Assembly: GCF_006542765.1 (NCBI RefSeq)
Contig: NZ_SKCD01000001.1
Location: 124,001-188,000, forward strand
DNA: 64,000 nucleotides
DNA from: Paenibacillus luteus
GTDB taxonomy: Bacteria > Bacillota > Bacilli > Paenibacillales > Paenibacillaceae
Direction: 5' to 3'
The translations under genes were made by a program, and so were the position numbers. This document shows, in pieces, positions 1 through 9,420 of this stretch. Every line of letters begins with the position of its first letter. The stretch's first letter is position 1. The notes under the pieces are model-generated. The model searched no databases. It had not been told where the DNA came from and worked only from the letters and a program-made list of their open reading frames with translations.

Positions 1-39
1 TCATTCGGTAAGACAATCGTTTAGTTCTCAGGCAATCGT

Positions 40-726
40 TTAGTCTGTAAGCCGGTAACGTTGTTGAATTAATTCTGCTTTCGTATGCAGCTCCATTAAG
101 TCCTTCTGCTCAATCGTTTTCGTGTAGAAGGTAAGCTTGGAGTCGATATCCTTGATGCCATCGAGCAAAAGCCGCCTGTTTTTGCGCTTCGCTTCGCCAC
201 TTAACCGCAGAAAGGGATTAATCGTTGAATTCAAATCCTTTCTTATTAAGCGCACGATGTTATGATTAATGCTTGCATCGCCCAAGGCGACCAAATCCGG
301 AATCAAACGGTTGAGACGTGCAAGCAAAGCCAGCGTCTTCTGAACAATTTCATCATCCAAATTATTTTTCTCACCCTCGAGCAAAATCATATCCTCGATA
401 ATTCCAATGTACTCTAGGGCAGAAGCAAGCTCTGGATCTTGAATGACCGGCTGCGATGCCGGAAGTTTGGCCTGTGCCGCAGCAGGAGCCGGGGATGAAG
501 ATCGTAATTCAGATGTTGGCTGGGGCGCATTGACCGTTCTCTGCTGCTCATGCTCTATTGTAGGAGGTTGGATTTCCGTCCGACCTCGCTGCCTCAGCGA
601 AAGCGCGACTAGTATTCCCACTGCAGGTATGGCTATAGCTATATAGGGAGAAGAAACCCAATAAACAACTAGCGAGACCAAGTAGCTGCCTATCGCTATG
701 CCTAAGGCTTTATTCGTTACATTCAT
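40..726 (-). CDS. Membrane-anchored protein of unknown function at the edge of the Ter cluster
   Basis: A 228-residue protein with two N-terminal hydrophobic segments (about residues 8-24 and 27-43), a proline/alanine/glutamine-rich linker (about 50-95) and a charged helical C-terminal domain rich in Leu, Lys and Asp. The start is fixed by a GGAGGTG ribosome site seven bases upstream. I do not recognise a catalytic motif. The architecture (membrane hairpin plus helical domain) and position next to tellurite-type genes recall XpaC-like proteins that partner TelA in other Firmicutes, but the resemblance is by layout, not by a motif I can point to. Genes that might confirm this lie left of the window. 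Confidence 0.6.
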   Translation of the reverse strand: MNVTNKALGIAIGSYLVSLVVYWVSSPYIAIAIPAVGILVALSLRQRGRTEIQPPTIEHEQQRTVNAPQPTSELRSSSPAPAAAQAKLPASQPVIQDPELASALEYIGIIEDMILLEGEKNNLDDEIVQKTLALLARLNRLIPDLVALGDASINHNIVRLIRKDLNSTINPFLRLSGEAKRKNRRLLLDGIKDIDSKLTFYTKTIEQKDLMELHTKAELIQQRYRLTD

Positions 727-904
727 TGCTGCACCTCCATTTAAGCTAGCTTATCCTCAAGTCTATGCTAGTCTCCATAAATCAATTATCTCGTTTTTCC
801 TATAGGGAAGTCAATTTTTAAAAGAACAAAAATTCAAACAATTCAGTCAAGTGCAGATGGATCCGCACTTTTCAGTATAAATACAGTGCAACACTAAATC
901 ATCT

Positions 905-1400
905 ACTGTATAAATTGAACTAAGTTTCTCGTATTGGTCGCTGCGCAAATAGATCATTCTTTACGATCGCGGTTGTAACCAGATTTTTTGATTGAATAAG
1001 ACAGTTAAAGGTAAGAATCCGGCTACAAAAGGCGAACACTTCGTTTCTCCAGAACGATCTTCTCGCTTCGCTTAAACTTCATTTCTTTTGTTCCACATAT
1101 ATAGCTACATTACTTAAAATAGGTCTAAAAATTAGATCTATCTAGTCTCAACCCACCAATTTTCCGCTAAAACGCCAATCCAGAGTCATTTAGATCCAAA
1201 AAATAGACCTATTTCTCCCAAACTGGCTGCTTTACTCGAAATAGGTCTAAAAAGTAGATCTATTCCAGTATCAATCCATCAATTTTCCTCTAAAACGTCA
1301 TTTCAGAGTCATTTAGATCTAAAAAGTAGACCTATTTCTCCCAAACTGGCACCATTACTCGAAATAGGTCTAAAAAAGTAGATCTATCCCAGGTAATGGT
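905..1400. repeat. Intergenic repeat element, copy A, with 123-base tandem units
   Basis: No gene is seen in 727-1651. From about 905 the sequence matches copy B (20778-21215) through TTGGTCGCTGCGC, TAGATCATTCT and CTTCTCGCTTCGC. From 1111 it becomes a tandem array with starts at 1111, 1233 and 1356 (period 122-123). Each unit holds AAATAGGTCTAAAAA near TAGATCTAT and a roughly inverted version ending TAGACCTATTTCTCC. Because 123 is divisible by three, one minus-strand frame reads as repeated peptides containing LGEIGL-type words, but stops interrupt it. Confidence 0.75.
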
Positions 1401-1477
1401 TAAGCAAGAAATAATTTATACGAAAACAGCCAAAGAAAAAGAAGGGACTCTCGCCGCCTTCTTGGTGGGTAACGCTA

Positions 1478-1585
1478 TTTAGTGGGTTCAGTATATTTAG
1501 TGGATTCAACTTATTTATCGGGTTTAGCTTATTTAGCTGATTTAACCGATTTAGTTGATTCAGCTTATTAGTCGGTTTAGCCGTT
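1478..1585. repeat. Degenerate 18-base tandem repeat
   Basis: Five consecutive 18-base units start at 1478, 1496, 1514, 1532 and 1550, each beginning TTTAG or TTTAT followed by a variant of TGGATTCAGCTTA; a shortened sixth follows. Unit-to-unit differences are mostly transitions, as expected of an old array. It lies between the 123-base repeats and the stop codon of the ATP-grasp gene and has no open frame. Confidence 0.7.
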
Positions 1586-1651
1586 ATTTACTTAACCCAT
1601 TTAATGATATAGCCTGTTAAATTAGCTTCACACATTGCCTGTTATCACCCA

Positions 1652-2689
1652 TTAGTTCGTGATTGGCAAAATGTTTTCCTTCATAATAAGCGGCTGCTCC
1701 ACATAGCCGGCTTGAATGCCAAATTGCGGAACAGGTGGTGCTACCTGTTTTCTTTGCAGCGCTTGAACGGCCAAATAAGGCATGTTTACGCCGGAGAGGC
1801 AGGTAATATAGAGGCCGCCGGACATGCGCGGATTGATTTCCAGCAATTTTGGCACACCGTTATTATAACGAACTTGAATATTAAAAGCATATGGAATACG
1901 CAGCGATGATGCAATTCGCTTGGCAATATCAAGCAGCTCTGGCGACTCTTCCAGCAAGTAGGTGCGCCCTGTTGATTTACGCCGAGGAATCGCGGTAAGC
2001 AGTTCACCCTCAGCGGTAGATACGCAATCGATGCTGTATTCCGTGCCATCGAGCAGTTCCATCACCATCAAGGGTTCAAAAGACTCCGTCAACGATAAAG
2101 TTTGGTAAGCTTGATCAAACGTCGTGGTCAGCGTCACGTAGCCATATAGGTCACGCAGCGGATCACGCTCGTTGTCGATAATGCGGAAGCCCATGCCTCC
2201 TTCGGATACCGTAGGCTTAAAGCAAACCTTATGTCCTGCTGCTACAAGCTCCTCATACGCTTGCTTGAATTCTTCTGCCGTATGGACGACGCGGTAGTCC
2301 GGAATCGTGACCAGCGCTTTATCCCGGATCGCTTCGTAAAACTTATCCTTCTCAATCATGGCATCAAGCAGCTCAATATCGCGGCAAACCATTACCTTCG
2401 TGCCAATCTCGTCAAACAAATGGACATATCGAGAAATTTCCTCCATATGCAGGCGGGGAATAAAAATATCAATCCGATTCGTTTTACAGAAATCTACGCA
2501 GAAATTCACATACTCCAGGCCAAAAACAGCAGGTTCTGTCCCGATATGATCGGACGCAAGCAAAGACATATGATTGATATCCGGATGTGTGCCAAAAAAT
2601 TCAAACGCTTCGCCATCCGGATTATTGCGAATCATATTAATGTAGTGATACGCTACCGAAAACCAACGATTCATATATACGCGTGTCAT
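1652..2689 (-). CDS. ATP-grasp enzyme of the Ter-linked biosynthetic module
   Basis: A 345-residue ATP-grasp ligase. The ATP-binding lysine/glycine loop reads CFKPTVSEGGMGFRII (about 155-170), and the metal/substrate segment near 285 reads LLEINPRMSGG, typical of the fold. It is the last gene of a four-gene leftward set (C-C lyase, phosphoribosyltransferase, HAD phosphatase, ATP-grasp), 49 bases after the HAD gene, with a GGGAGAAGG ribosome site. This gene set is known from comparative genomics of tellurite-resistance loci as a predicted route to a nucleoside-like metabolite; the actual substrate is not known. Ligation of an amino acid or similar carboxylate to the product is inference. Confidence 0.88.
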   Translation of the reverse strand: MTRVYMNRWFSVAYHYINMIRNNPDGEAFEFFGTHPDINHMSLLASDHIGTEPAVFGLEYVNFCVDFCKTNRIDIFIPRLHMEEISRYVHLFDEIGTKVMVCRDIELLDAMIEKDKFYEAIRDKALVTIPDYRVVHTAEEFKQAYEELVAAGHKVCFKPTVSEGGMGFRIIDNERDPLRDLYGYVTLTTTFDQAYQTLSLTESFEPLMVMELLDGTEYSIDCVSTAEGELLTAIPRRKSTGRTYLLEESPELLDIAKRIASSLRIPYAFNIQVRYNNGVPKLLEINPRMSGGLYITCLSGVNMPYLAVQALQRKQVAPPVPQFGIQAGYVEQPLIMKENILPITN

Positions 2690-2738
2690 GTTTGTCTACC
2701 TTCTCCCATGTCATTAAGAATAATGTACTGATCCGTGC

Positions 2739-3536
2739 TCAAGATCTGCGTGCATGCTCCAAAATAGTGCCAAGCAGTTCGTCCGAAGCAAGCGCCCCTC
2801 TGGCTTCCGTAAATTGAATATGGGGATGCGTATCGTAGGTTCGGCCCAATTCGCCATGGGCAGGCGAAAGAGCAAAGTCCGCAGCAAGCAGCAAGCTTTC
2901 ATCGAGCAAGCTGTCACCCGCGGCATAGACGAAGCTTGAGCCAAGCTTCTCCTTCACATATTGAATAGCCGCTCCTTTGCTAACTTTCTCCGGCACCAAA
3001 TAAATTTTCCGCCCTTGAAGCGAATAGCTCCATCCATGCGCAACAAGCTCCACGCGCAGCTCCTCCAGCGTTTCAAGCGGCAAGCGGTCCCGTTCCACCT
3101 TAATGGAATAAAATAGCTCATCGCAGAGATCACTGGATTTGACCCAATGGTCGCTTGAGATTTTGGCGAACAGGCTTGCGATTTCGGTATGCCCGGCGCA
3201 ATGCTGCTTAACCGCGTCGCGGACGAAGCTTTGCCATTCTTGATCGACTTGTCCATGAACCAGAATAGTGCCGCCGTTGCTTACGATGACATACTCCGGC
3301 TCGAACAGCTCCCTAATCCCGAATATACGGTTAAACTGCTCCGGGATGCGGGTCGTCACGGGAACGAAACGGACATAGCTCGCCAGCTCCTTCAGCTTCT
3401 CGATAGCAGGCTTCGTCATATAGGAAATATGTCTGCCCTCGTACAACTCAACAGGAACCATCTCTTCGATAGCCGTTTCGCCTTTGGATCTCGCGGAATA
3501 AATAAGCGTTTGATCCAGATCGCTCGCAAAAATCAT
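2739..3536 (-). CDS. HAD-superfamily phosphatase of the Ter-linked module
   Basis: A 265-residue HAD hydrolase. The nucleophile motif is near the N-terminus (FASDLDQT, Asp6 and Asp8), and the C-terminal motif IV reads AAGDSLLDESLL, binding Mg2+. The large insert between them is a Cof-type cap. The start ATG overlaps the stop of the upstream phosphoribosyltransferase gene (ATGA), indicating translational coupling and a joint pathway. In this module the phosphatase probably removes the phosphate left after the phosphoribosyltransferase step; that role is inferred from family and context. Confidence 0.88.
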   Translation of the reverse strand: MIFASDLDQTLIYSARSKGETAIEEMVPVELYEGRHISYMTKPAIEKLKELASYVRFVPVTTRIPEQFNRIFGIRELFEPEYVIVSNGGTILVHGQVDQEWQSFVRDAVKQHCAGHTEIASLFAKISSDHWVKSSDLCDELFYSIKVERDRLPLETLEELRVELVAHGWSYSLQGRKIYLVPEKVSKGAAIQYVKEKLGSSFVYAAGDSLLDESLLLAADFALSPAHGELGRTYDTHPHIQFTEARGALASDELLGTILEHARRS

Positions 3537-6016
3537 TCCGTTTCCCCCTTCAAGGCTTTAATAATGCCGCAGCATGAATAGGTCATATCCTTGTATTCCT
3601 CGACAGGAACGCCGCGATCCTGCGCAAGCAGAAGGATATGCTTCAAGTTAGGATTATCGAGCCGATCAACTAAAATCTTCCACGGAACCCTGCGCAGAAG
3701 AACACGCGTGGTCTCCCCAACTCCTGGCTTAATGAAATTAACATCGGTGATGCCAAAATCCGTTTGGATACGGGCAATGTCCTGCATCCCTTGCCAAGTG
3801 ATCGCCATCTGGCTGGGGTTCCCTTCCATTTGATTGGCTTCTTCCTTAGAGTCGTTCACAGTCTCATCGAAATAAGCGGAAATTTTGTCTACAAAGACGC
3901 GAGATAAGTCGGACGGTTCCCATTCCTTGTAATATTTTGCCCCGTGAAAATCATTCGGCCCAATAAGGTCATCCCGCAACACGGTGCGGCTGATCAGCCC
4001 CGAAACCGTTGAGTTCAGGCAAGCGCTCGGAATGAGAAAATCCTCTCTCGTGCCAAAGGTACCCGCGCAATAGCCGGGGTCCGCCAAAACGGCAAGCTCA
4101 TCATTCAGCTCGATGCCGTATTTTCGCTTCATCTGCGCGCAGGCGTCTATCAGTACCTTTCGGATCGCTCCTTTTCCCGTCCAACCGTCTATGAACTGCA
4201 CGGCTTTGCCAGGATGGTTCTGGTTCATATAGAGCAGAGCGTTCTCGTCAATGCCCTTCCCGCGAATAATCGACAGACTGTAATGGGGCAGATTGACATC
4301 GTACATTTGCTTCACGTAACGTTTGATCAACACACCTATCGGCGTGCCGCCGCGGGCTAGCGATGCGAGCACAACATCAAATCCGTGTTTCTTGAGGATC
4401 ATCTCCGATACCGTGCCGACGGCTCTCGCTATCCGTGCAGCGGAATCATTTAGCGTCAGCTCGAACAACCCAATATATTCAGCGGTAGGCTGATATTCGA
4501 TCGGCAAGCTTTCGGAATAATGGCCGCCCGTTTGCATGGCTGTCTCCCGATCCTCGGTGCGCTGCTCCAAGGCCACTCCGCTCAGATCCTTTAGCAAGAA
4601 GATAACATCATCCGGATCATAGCTGCCGATTGCAGCTGGCTTCTCCAGCCGTTTGCAACTGAAATAGACAATATGGATACGCGGGATGCCTAACGATTGA
4701 AGGATGCCTTTAAGCTCCTCCAACTGACTTGAAGCAACCTCGCGTTCCAGAAACAAAAACATTTCATCATAATGCCCATGCGGGATGTTGTACATGAAAT
4801 TCGTCACATCAGTATGCTCGGGGGAGGCAAAACGAAATGCGGAATGGACGGCATAATCAGGATGGACATAAGGATGAATCGGGCTTCGCGTACTCGACTG
4901 GTACCATGCTTGAGGACCAAGCTTTGCCGCTACTCGCATGGGGATATACATAAATTCGCCAGTTCCCATGCAAAGCGTCTTGCCGCCTGTTCTATGCTGC
5001 TCTAGATAAGCCGCAGCCCTGTCCACTTCTTGATCCAGCAGCAAGCTTTCCTCTGCCGTCAGGCCAAAACGGCCCGTGTTCAGCAAGTAAGGAACTTCGT
5101 CTCCCGCAGCCGCTAGGCCTGCGAAGCAATGATTGACATAAAGGAAGTCAATCGTCGTCTCCGCCACCTGCTCGCGCTGCTCAACCAAATAATCCGTGCT
5201 TTCCACAGGGGCGCCCTGTACCTCGATTTGTCCGTTTACCAGCGATAAGCAGTTCACGCTTATACCCAGCTCATGTTCCAGCTCGCTGAAGCGCTCCCTA
5301 TGCTCCTCTGAACGCCAATCCAGCAGGCTTGCTACGACGTAGCTTTTTCTGCCATACTTCTCATGCAAATCACGAATGATATTAATCGTCGTTTTGCCCG
5401 TAGTCATCTCGTCGTCTACCAGAACAATCGTCTCTGCTTGCTCGAATAATGCAGCATCTGCGGCATAACAGCGATGTGTCGTCGCATGTGAATGCTCTTC
5501 TTCAAAATCAATGCAGGAGGCCATATAGCCGATACTCTCGCGAGTCGTATGCAAATAGGATGCCTGTCCTTCGAACATATCAAACATGCTGTGGCCAAGC
5601 GCCGTTGCTGTTTCCGCAAATCCGATAAACAACGTTTTTTCAGCCAATTTCATTTTGCTGCTTTTCATCTGTTCATAGATAGGGGCTGCGGAATCCGGCG
5701 CCTCGAACGCCTGCAGCAGCTGCTCGATCTGAATCGAAAGCGGCTCCCCTCTGAACTGCTGATACAATAAACCAAGTGCCGCGCCTGATAATAAAGAGAC
5801 ATGAGGCCTTACCGGAATATGCTTGCCGAGCACCTTGCTAACGAATAAGAAGCTTCGTTTCTTATTAATTCTCGCCGCCATCTGGAACAGCTGTTCCAGG
5901 GGAAGATCGAATGCATTACCCGTCACCTTGATCGTAACCTCTAAATCTCCAATTATATTAAACGATTGCTGACTCTCGTTCTGCTGCAAGCAGGCAGGTG
6001 AAGTTTTGGTTTTCAT
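3533..6016 (-). CDS. Fused phosphoribosyltransferase / TRSP / StiP-like / PELOTA-like protein (Ter module)
   Basis: An 827-residue multidomain protein. Residues about 20-290 form a type I phosphoribosyltransferase with the PRPP loop VDDEMTTGKT at 200-209. A middle segment (about 300-450, including LNTGRFGLTAEE) fits the TRSP domain that follows this enzyme. A second PRTase-like (StiP-like) domain lies at about 480-720, with LASLARGGTPIGVL and FIDGWTGKGAI. The end (about 750-825) resembles the PELOTA-like RNA-binding domain. In many genomes these are separate proteins, so this is a natural fusion. Its 5' end overlaps the lyase gene by 59 bases, so the true start may be somewhat further in. Domain names come from memory of the Ter-module families. 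Confidence 0.85.
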   Translation of the reverse strand: MKTKTSPACLQQNESQQSFNIIGDLEVTIKVTGNAFDLPLEQLFQMAARINKKRSFLFVSKVLGKHIPVRPHVSLLSGAALGLLYQQFRGEPLSIQIEQLLQAFEAPDSAAPIYEQMKSSKMKLAEKTLFIGFAETATALGHSMFDMFEGQASYLHTTRESIGYMASCIDFEEEHSHATTHRCYAADAALFEQAETIVLVDDEMTTGKTTINIIRDLHEKYGRKSYVVASLLDWRSEEHRERFSELEHELGISVNCLSLVNGQIEVQGAPVESTDYLVEQREQVAETTIDFLYVNHCFAGLAAAGDEVPYLLNTGRFGLTAEESLLLDQEVDRAAAYLEQHRTGGKTLCMGTGEFMYIPMRVAAKLGPQAWYQSSTRSPIHPYVHPDYAVHSAFRFASPEHTDVTNFMYNIPHGHYDEMFLFLEREVASSQLEELKGILQSLGIPRIHIVYFSCKRLEKPAAIGSYDPDDVIFLLKDLSGVALEQRTEDRETAMQTGGHYSESLPIEYQPTAEYIGLFELTLNDSAARIARAVGTVSEMILKKHGFDVVLASLARGGTPIGVLIKRYVKQMYDVNLPHYSLSIIRGKGIDENALLYMNQNHPGKAVQFIDGWTGKGAIRKVLIDACAQMKRKYGIELNDELAVLADPGYCAGTFGTREDFLIPSACLNSTVSGLISRTVLRDDLIGPNDFHGAKYYKEWEPSDLSRVFVDKISAYFDETVNDSKEEANQMEGNPSQMAITWQGMQDIARIQTDFGITDVNFIKPGVGETTRVLLRRVPWKILVDRLDNPNLKHILLLAQDRGVPVEEYKDMTYSCCGIIKALKGETE

Positions 6017-7163
6017 TTAGCACCCCATATATGTTCGATCTGATCATCATTCGTCTGGCCCAAGTCATATGCGGCTTGAATTCATTCATTTTGTTCGAAT
6101 AGCGGCTCTTCATCACGCCCAAATCGCCTTGTCCGTTTTCAATAATGTGCAGAGCATCCATATACTCCTCGTGCGTCACGACAAACATCGACTGTACCGG
6201 CTTGATATGGGTAGGATGAATAATGGTTTTACCGAGAATACCATTTTCCTTGTCCATAGCAACCTCTCGGATAAGTCCGTCTACATATTTATTAATATAC
6301 TCCATTCGCAAAATACGGCCATGCCGCCCCATGCTTTCCTCGAAAGGCGTCTGCCGAAGCTGTGGCTTAAAGACGCGGTCGCTCTTGAAGTACTCCCATA
6401 CCGGTCCTGATATCACATAATGGTTGTCCATCCGGCCAAATACATTAACGATATCCGCAATGCAATCTCGTATAACGCCAATATCATAGATGGTATGATC
6501 GGGACTTCTACGAAGCCCAAATAAGCTTGAAAAGTCTGTAGCGCCAATGCGAACGTTCAGCACGTATTCCTTATACTCATTAAGGAGTGCTGATATACCT
6601 TGGAGCGTCTCTACTCTCTTCTCACGGTAAATAACATCCGCGCTCTCGAGTATAGGCATGCCATACAGCGTGGAGCAGCCTGGGGATTTACGCTTGTTAT
6701 AATCCGATAGTAGCCTCAAATAATCGCCGCCGGTTTCCACATTGAATTTCGGAAATACGATTCCGGTCACATAGGCGATTTCTTCTCCGAAGAAGGAAAG
6801 CAGCCGCTTCAACTGTTCTACGGAGCGTACTCTAATAAAAATAAGCGGAATATCATCGGAACGTAATAAGCCTGCCGCAATGTAGCGACCAATCTTCAAG
6901 AGCGTTGCTTTCAATGTTGCTTCTGCATACTCCAGCTGGTTATCGCCTACTGCATCTTCAAGGTCTATCACCATTGACACGAGTCCCTCGTGTTTAACGG
7001 CTACCAAATCATCTGCTATGTTATCCTTGGTTGCCGGCATATAAAGCGCGGCACCAACCGCGTGAGCAATAATTTCTTTGTCAGCATAATTATTGAACTG
7101 AGTCGGAAGGGAATAAAAGAAATTTTGCTCTTCTTCATTGGTAAGATAGTTGAAATACCTCAA
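5958..7163 (-). CDS. HpcH/CitE-like TIM-barrel C-C bond lyase of the Ter module
   Basis: A 401-residue member of the CitE/HpcH aldolase-lyase superfamily. The Mg2+-binding strand reads VSMVIDLEDAVGD (about 62-74) with the conserved Asp/Glu pair, a second strand reads IPLIFIRVRS (about 104-113), and an acidic strand follows at IVFPKFNVETGGDY. Translation probably starts at TTG (7161-7163), placed after GGAGGG with good spacing; no better ATG is seen. It opens the biosynthetic operon downstream of a terminator that follows terC, so the two halves of the locus can be expressed at different levels. The reaction is predicted as C-C bond making or breaking; the substrate is unknown. Confidence 0.85.
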   Translation of the reverse strand: MRYFNYLTNEEEQNFFYSLPTQFNNYADKEIIAHAVGAALYMPATKDNIADDLVAVKHEGLVSMVIDLEDAVGDNQLEYAEATLKATLLKIGRYIAAGLLRSDDIPLIFIRVRSVEQLKRLLSFFGEEIAYVTGIVFPKFNVETGGDYLRLLSDYNKRKSPGCSTLYGMPILESADVIYREKRVETLQGISALLNEYKEYVLNVRIGATDFSSLFGLRRSPDHTIYDIGVIRDCIADIVNVFGRMDNHYVISGPVWEYFKSDRVFKPQLRQTPFEESMGRHGRILRMEYINKYVDGLIREVAMDKENGILGKTIIHPTHIKPVQSMFVVTHEEYMDALHIIENGQGDLGVMKSRYSNKMNEFKPHMTWARRMMIRSNIYGVLNENQNFTCLLAAERESAIV

Positions 7164-7207
7164 AGTTATCCCTCCTAAAAATGGTGTAACGCAAGCTGAG
7201 AGTGAAA

Positions 7208-7239
7208 AAATATCCCTCGAGACTCATTGAGGGATATTT
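7208..7239 (-). terminator. Terminator between terC and the biosynthetic operon
   Basis: An 11-base stem (AAATATCCCTC pairing with GAGGGATATTT) is followed on the minus strand by a run of six T residues. It lies 24 bases after the terC stop. Confidence 0.8.
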
Positions 7240-7262
7240 CAAATAGTAAAATTATTTGCTGA

Positions 7263-8054
7263 TTACGCCGCTTCGGACTCTCTTTTTTTGCGCACAGCGC
7301 TATAAATGAGAGTTCCTGCGAATACTGCGATAATCAGGCCAAAGAACAAGGTATGCGGAACATGTAAGCCATACGCCCCACCGATCATTTTCAGACCGAT
7401 GACAATAATGAGAATAAAGGCTGCTTTCTCAAGCTCCGGAAATTTGTCGATCAGCTTGAGGAAGACTTGAGCGACACCACGCATCATGAGAACGCCGAGA
7501 ATACCGCCAAGGAACAATACCCACACTTCTTCGCTCACGCCAAATGCAGCAAGAACGCTATCGATACTGAAGGCAATATCCATAATTTCCACGGCAAGCA
7601 CGGTACGCCAGAAGCCATAACCTTTGTTTTTAACTTCAGCTTCTTCATCATTGTTTTTCTTGCCAATGTACGGAATCAACGGTACATTGCCGACACGAGC
7701 AAGCTTGAATTCGAGATGGAAGAGATTACTTAATGCAATCCATAGCAAGTACAATCCACCGGCCACTTTAATCCACGTAATTTGAACCAGATACACACCC
7801 ACACCGATGGCAATAAATCGGAAAATATAGGCTCCAATGATCCCGTAGAACAACGCGCGCTTCTGCTGCTCTTTCGGCAAATGCTTAACCATTACCGCTA
7901 GAACCAGCGCATTATCCGCCGATAGCAAGCCCTCTAAAAGCACGAGCGTTGCAATGATGCCCCAGTTGGTTGGGTTCGTAAAAACTTCTGATAAGTTGTC
8001 CCAGTGAAAAAAGTTACCGAAATTGGCTATGATGTTGTTGAAAAAATCAACCAT
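7263..8054 (-). CDS. terC: TerC-family integral membrane protein
   Basis: A TerC/YceF-type polytopic membrane protein with about seven hydrophobic segments. The family's charged intramembrane signature reads LEGLLSADNALVLAVM (about 38-53), with a second conserved acidic segment VEIMDIAFSIDSVLAAF (about 155-171). I choose the ATG at 8054, six codons inside the longest frame, because GGAGG sits eight bases before it. TerC proteins are linked to metal-ion homeostasis (Mn2+ export in some Bacillus members) and work with TerD proteins at the membrane. It follows a double TerD gene by 24 bases and ends at a terminator. Confidence 0.93.
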   Translation of the reverse strand: MVDFFNNIIANFGNFFHWDNLSEVFTNPTNWGIIATLVLLEGLLSADNALVLAVMVKHLPKEQQKRALFYGIIGAYIFRFIAIGVGVYLVQITWIKVAGGLYLLWIALSNLFHLEFKLARVGNVPLIPYIGKKNNDEEAEVKNKGYGFWRTVLAVEIMDIAFSIDSVLAAFGVSEEVWVLFLGGILGVLMMRGVAQVFLKLIDKFPELEKAAFILIIVIGLKMIGGAYGLHVPHTLFFGLIIAVFAGTLIYSAVRKKRESEAA

Positions 8055-8078
8055 CTGTGAAAACCTCCGCAATATGCA

Positions 8079-9347
8079 TTATTTGCTTCCTTGCACCCAT
8101 TTTAGGCCCCAGCGATAGGCCTCATCGAGCTCCTTATGTCCCGAAAAATACTCCACAAGCCGCTGAATACTGAAGGTTTGATCACTTACGTTTTCCACCA
8201 TGGCAATCGCGCACATTCCCTTGCGATTATTATGCTCGTCCATGCGAACTTCAATGTCAGGTCCGCCCGATTGCTTAATCGTCACAATGCCTGCCGCTTC
8301 TGCCCAGTTTGTTGCTCCTTCATAAATATAAGCATAAATGACGATTCTCTTAATTTCGGATACTTTATTCCCGTTTATGCGAAGATTTTCGCCCGTTGTT
8401 ACTGAACCCGTGCGGTCATCGCCATCGAGGGAAACGTATGGCGCTCTCGAGAAGTCACCGAAGCTGTTGCCTAGAGCCTGTACTGCGCCCTTCATTCCAT
8501 TCTTCAATTCGTACAGGCAGCCGACATCAAGGTCGACACCGGAGCTTGAACGGCCAAAAAATCCAGTCGATGCTTTCTTCTGGTTCCAGTTCAAGTTCAC
8601 GACGATTTCACCGAGTGCTCCTGAACCCTTCTGTAAATTAATAACATCTCCGCGCTTGCTGAGGGAAATCTTGCTCAGGTTTACTGGCGCTGCTTTCGGT
8701 TCCGTAATAATCGGCTCAGGCGGTTTAGGCGGGATGACTGGAGCTTTCTCAGGAGCTGGCGGCGGTGTTGGCGCGTCGGCCTTTACTTCGATACCAAAGC
8801 TATTGCACAGCGCGGCAAGCCCGCCAGAATAGCCTGATCCAATGGCGTTGAATTTCCATTCGCCATTATATCTATATAAATCTCCTACGACAATCGCAGT
8901 TTCGATAGAGAAGTTTTTTCCAATGTCATACCGCAAAATCTCACGGCCTGTGGTTTCGTCAACGACGCGAATATAAGCGTCATTCACGCTAGAAAAACTT
9001 TGTCTCTTCGCTTCGCCATCATAAATGGTAAGCGTAAAAGAGATACGTTCAATCGCTTGAGGCACCTCGTTAATGCGAACTACGACTTGCTCCTGGTCCA
9101 CTTTTCCTGCTAAATTTCGTTTATTCTCACCAACTAGTTCGATCGAACCACTGGCATCCTTGGGATTGCTATAAAAAATCAAATCCGAGTCTCCTGCAAC
9201 CTTTCCATTGGCACGCAATAAAAAGGCGGAGAAATCAACATCAATGCCCGATTCGCTGCTCCATCCCATACCGACGACAAGATTTTTAACGGATGGGTTG
9301 TTTTTGGTAATATCCGCCTTCTGGCCTTTCAATAATGCAAGCTCCAT
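8079..9347 (-). CDS. Tandem TerD-domain protein
   Basis: A 422-residue protein with two TerD domains joined by a proline-rich linker (about 198-222, PPPAPEKAPVIPPKPPEP). Domain 1 (1-190) has the typical LVVGMGWSS start and [21 protein letters not shown]. Domain 2 (225-375) has LGEIVVNLNWNQ and DLDVGCLYELKNG but lacks the usual GEGDGDDEQ calcium-binding loop, as domain 1 does (GENKRNLAGKVDQEQ instead). Acidic-loop loss in both halves suggests that it binds metal differently from its three neighbours, or acts as a scaffold. It lies between a single-domain terD and terC, all read leftwards. Confidence 0.9.
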   Translation of the reverse strand: MELALLKGQKADITKNNPSVKNLVVGMGWSSESGIDVDFSAFLLRANGKVAGDSDLIFYSNPKDASGSIELVGENKRNLAGKVDQEQVVVRINEVPQAIERISFTLTIYDGEAKRQSFSSVNDAYIRVVDETTGREILRYDIGKNFSIETAIVVGDLYRYNGEWKFNAIGSGYSGGLAALCNSFGIEVKADAPTPPPAPEKAPVIPPKPPEPIITEPKAAPVNLSKISLSKRGDVINLQKGSGALGEIVVNLNWNQKKASTGFFGRSSSGVDLDVGCLYELKNGMKGAVQALGNSFGDFSRAPYVSLDGDDRTGSVTTGENLRINGNKVSEIKRIVIYAYIYEGATNWAEAAGIVTIKQSGGPDIEVRMDEHNNRKGMCAIAMVENVSDQTFSIQRLVEYFSGHKELDEAYRWGLKWVQGSK

Positions 9348-9420
9348 GCGTAAACCGCCTTTCCGTAAAATGGATTAGGATGGCTGGTATCAGCCTCGCC
9401 ACCCTAAACGTTCAAATGCA

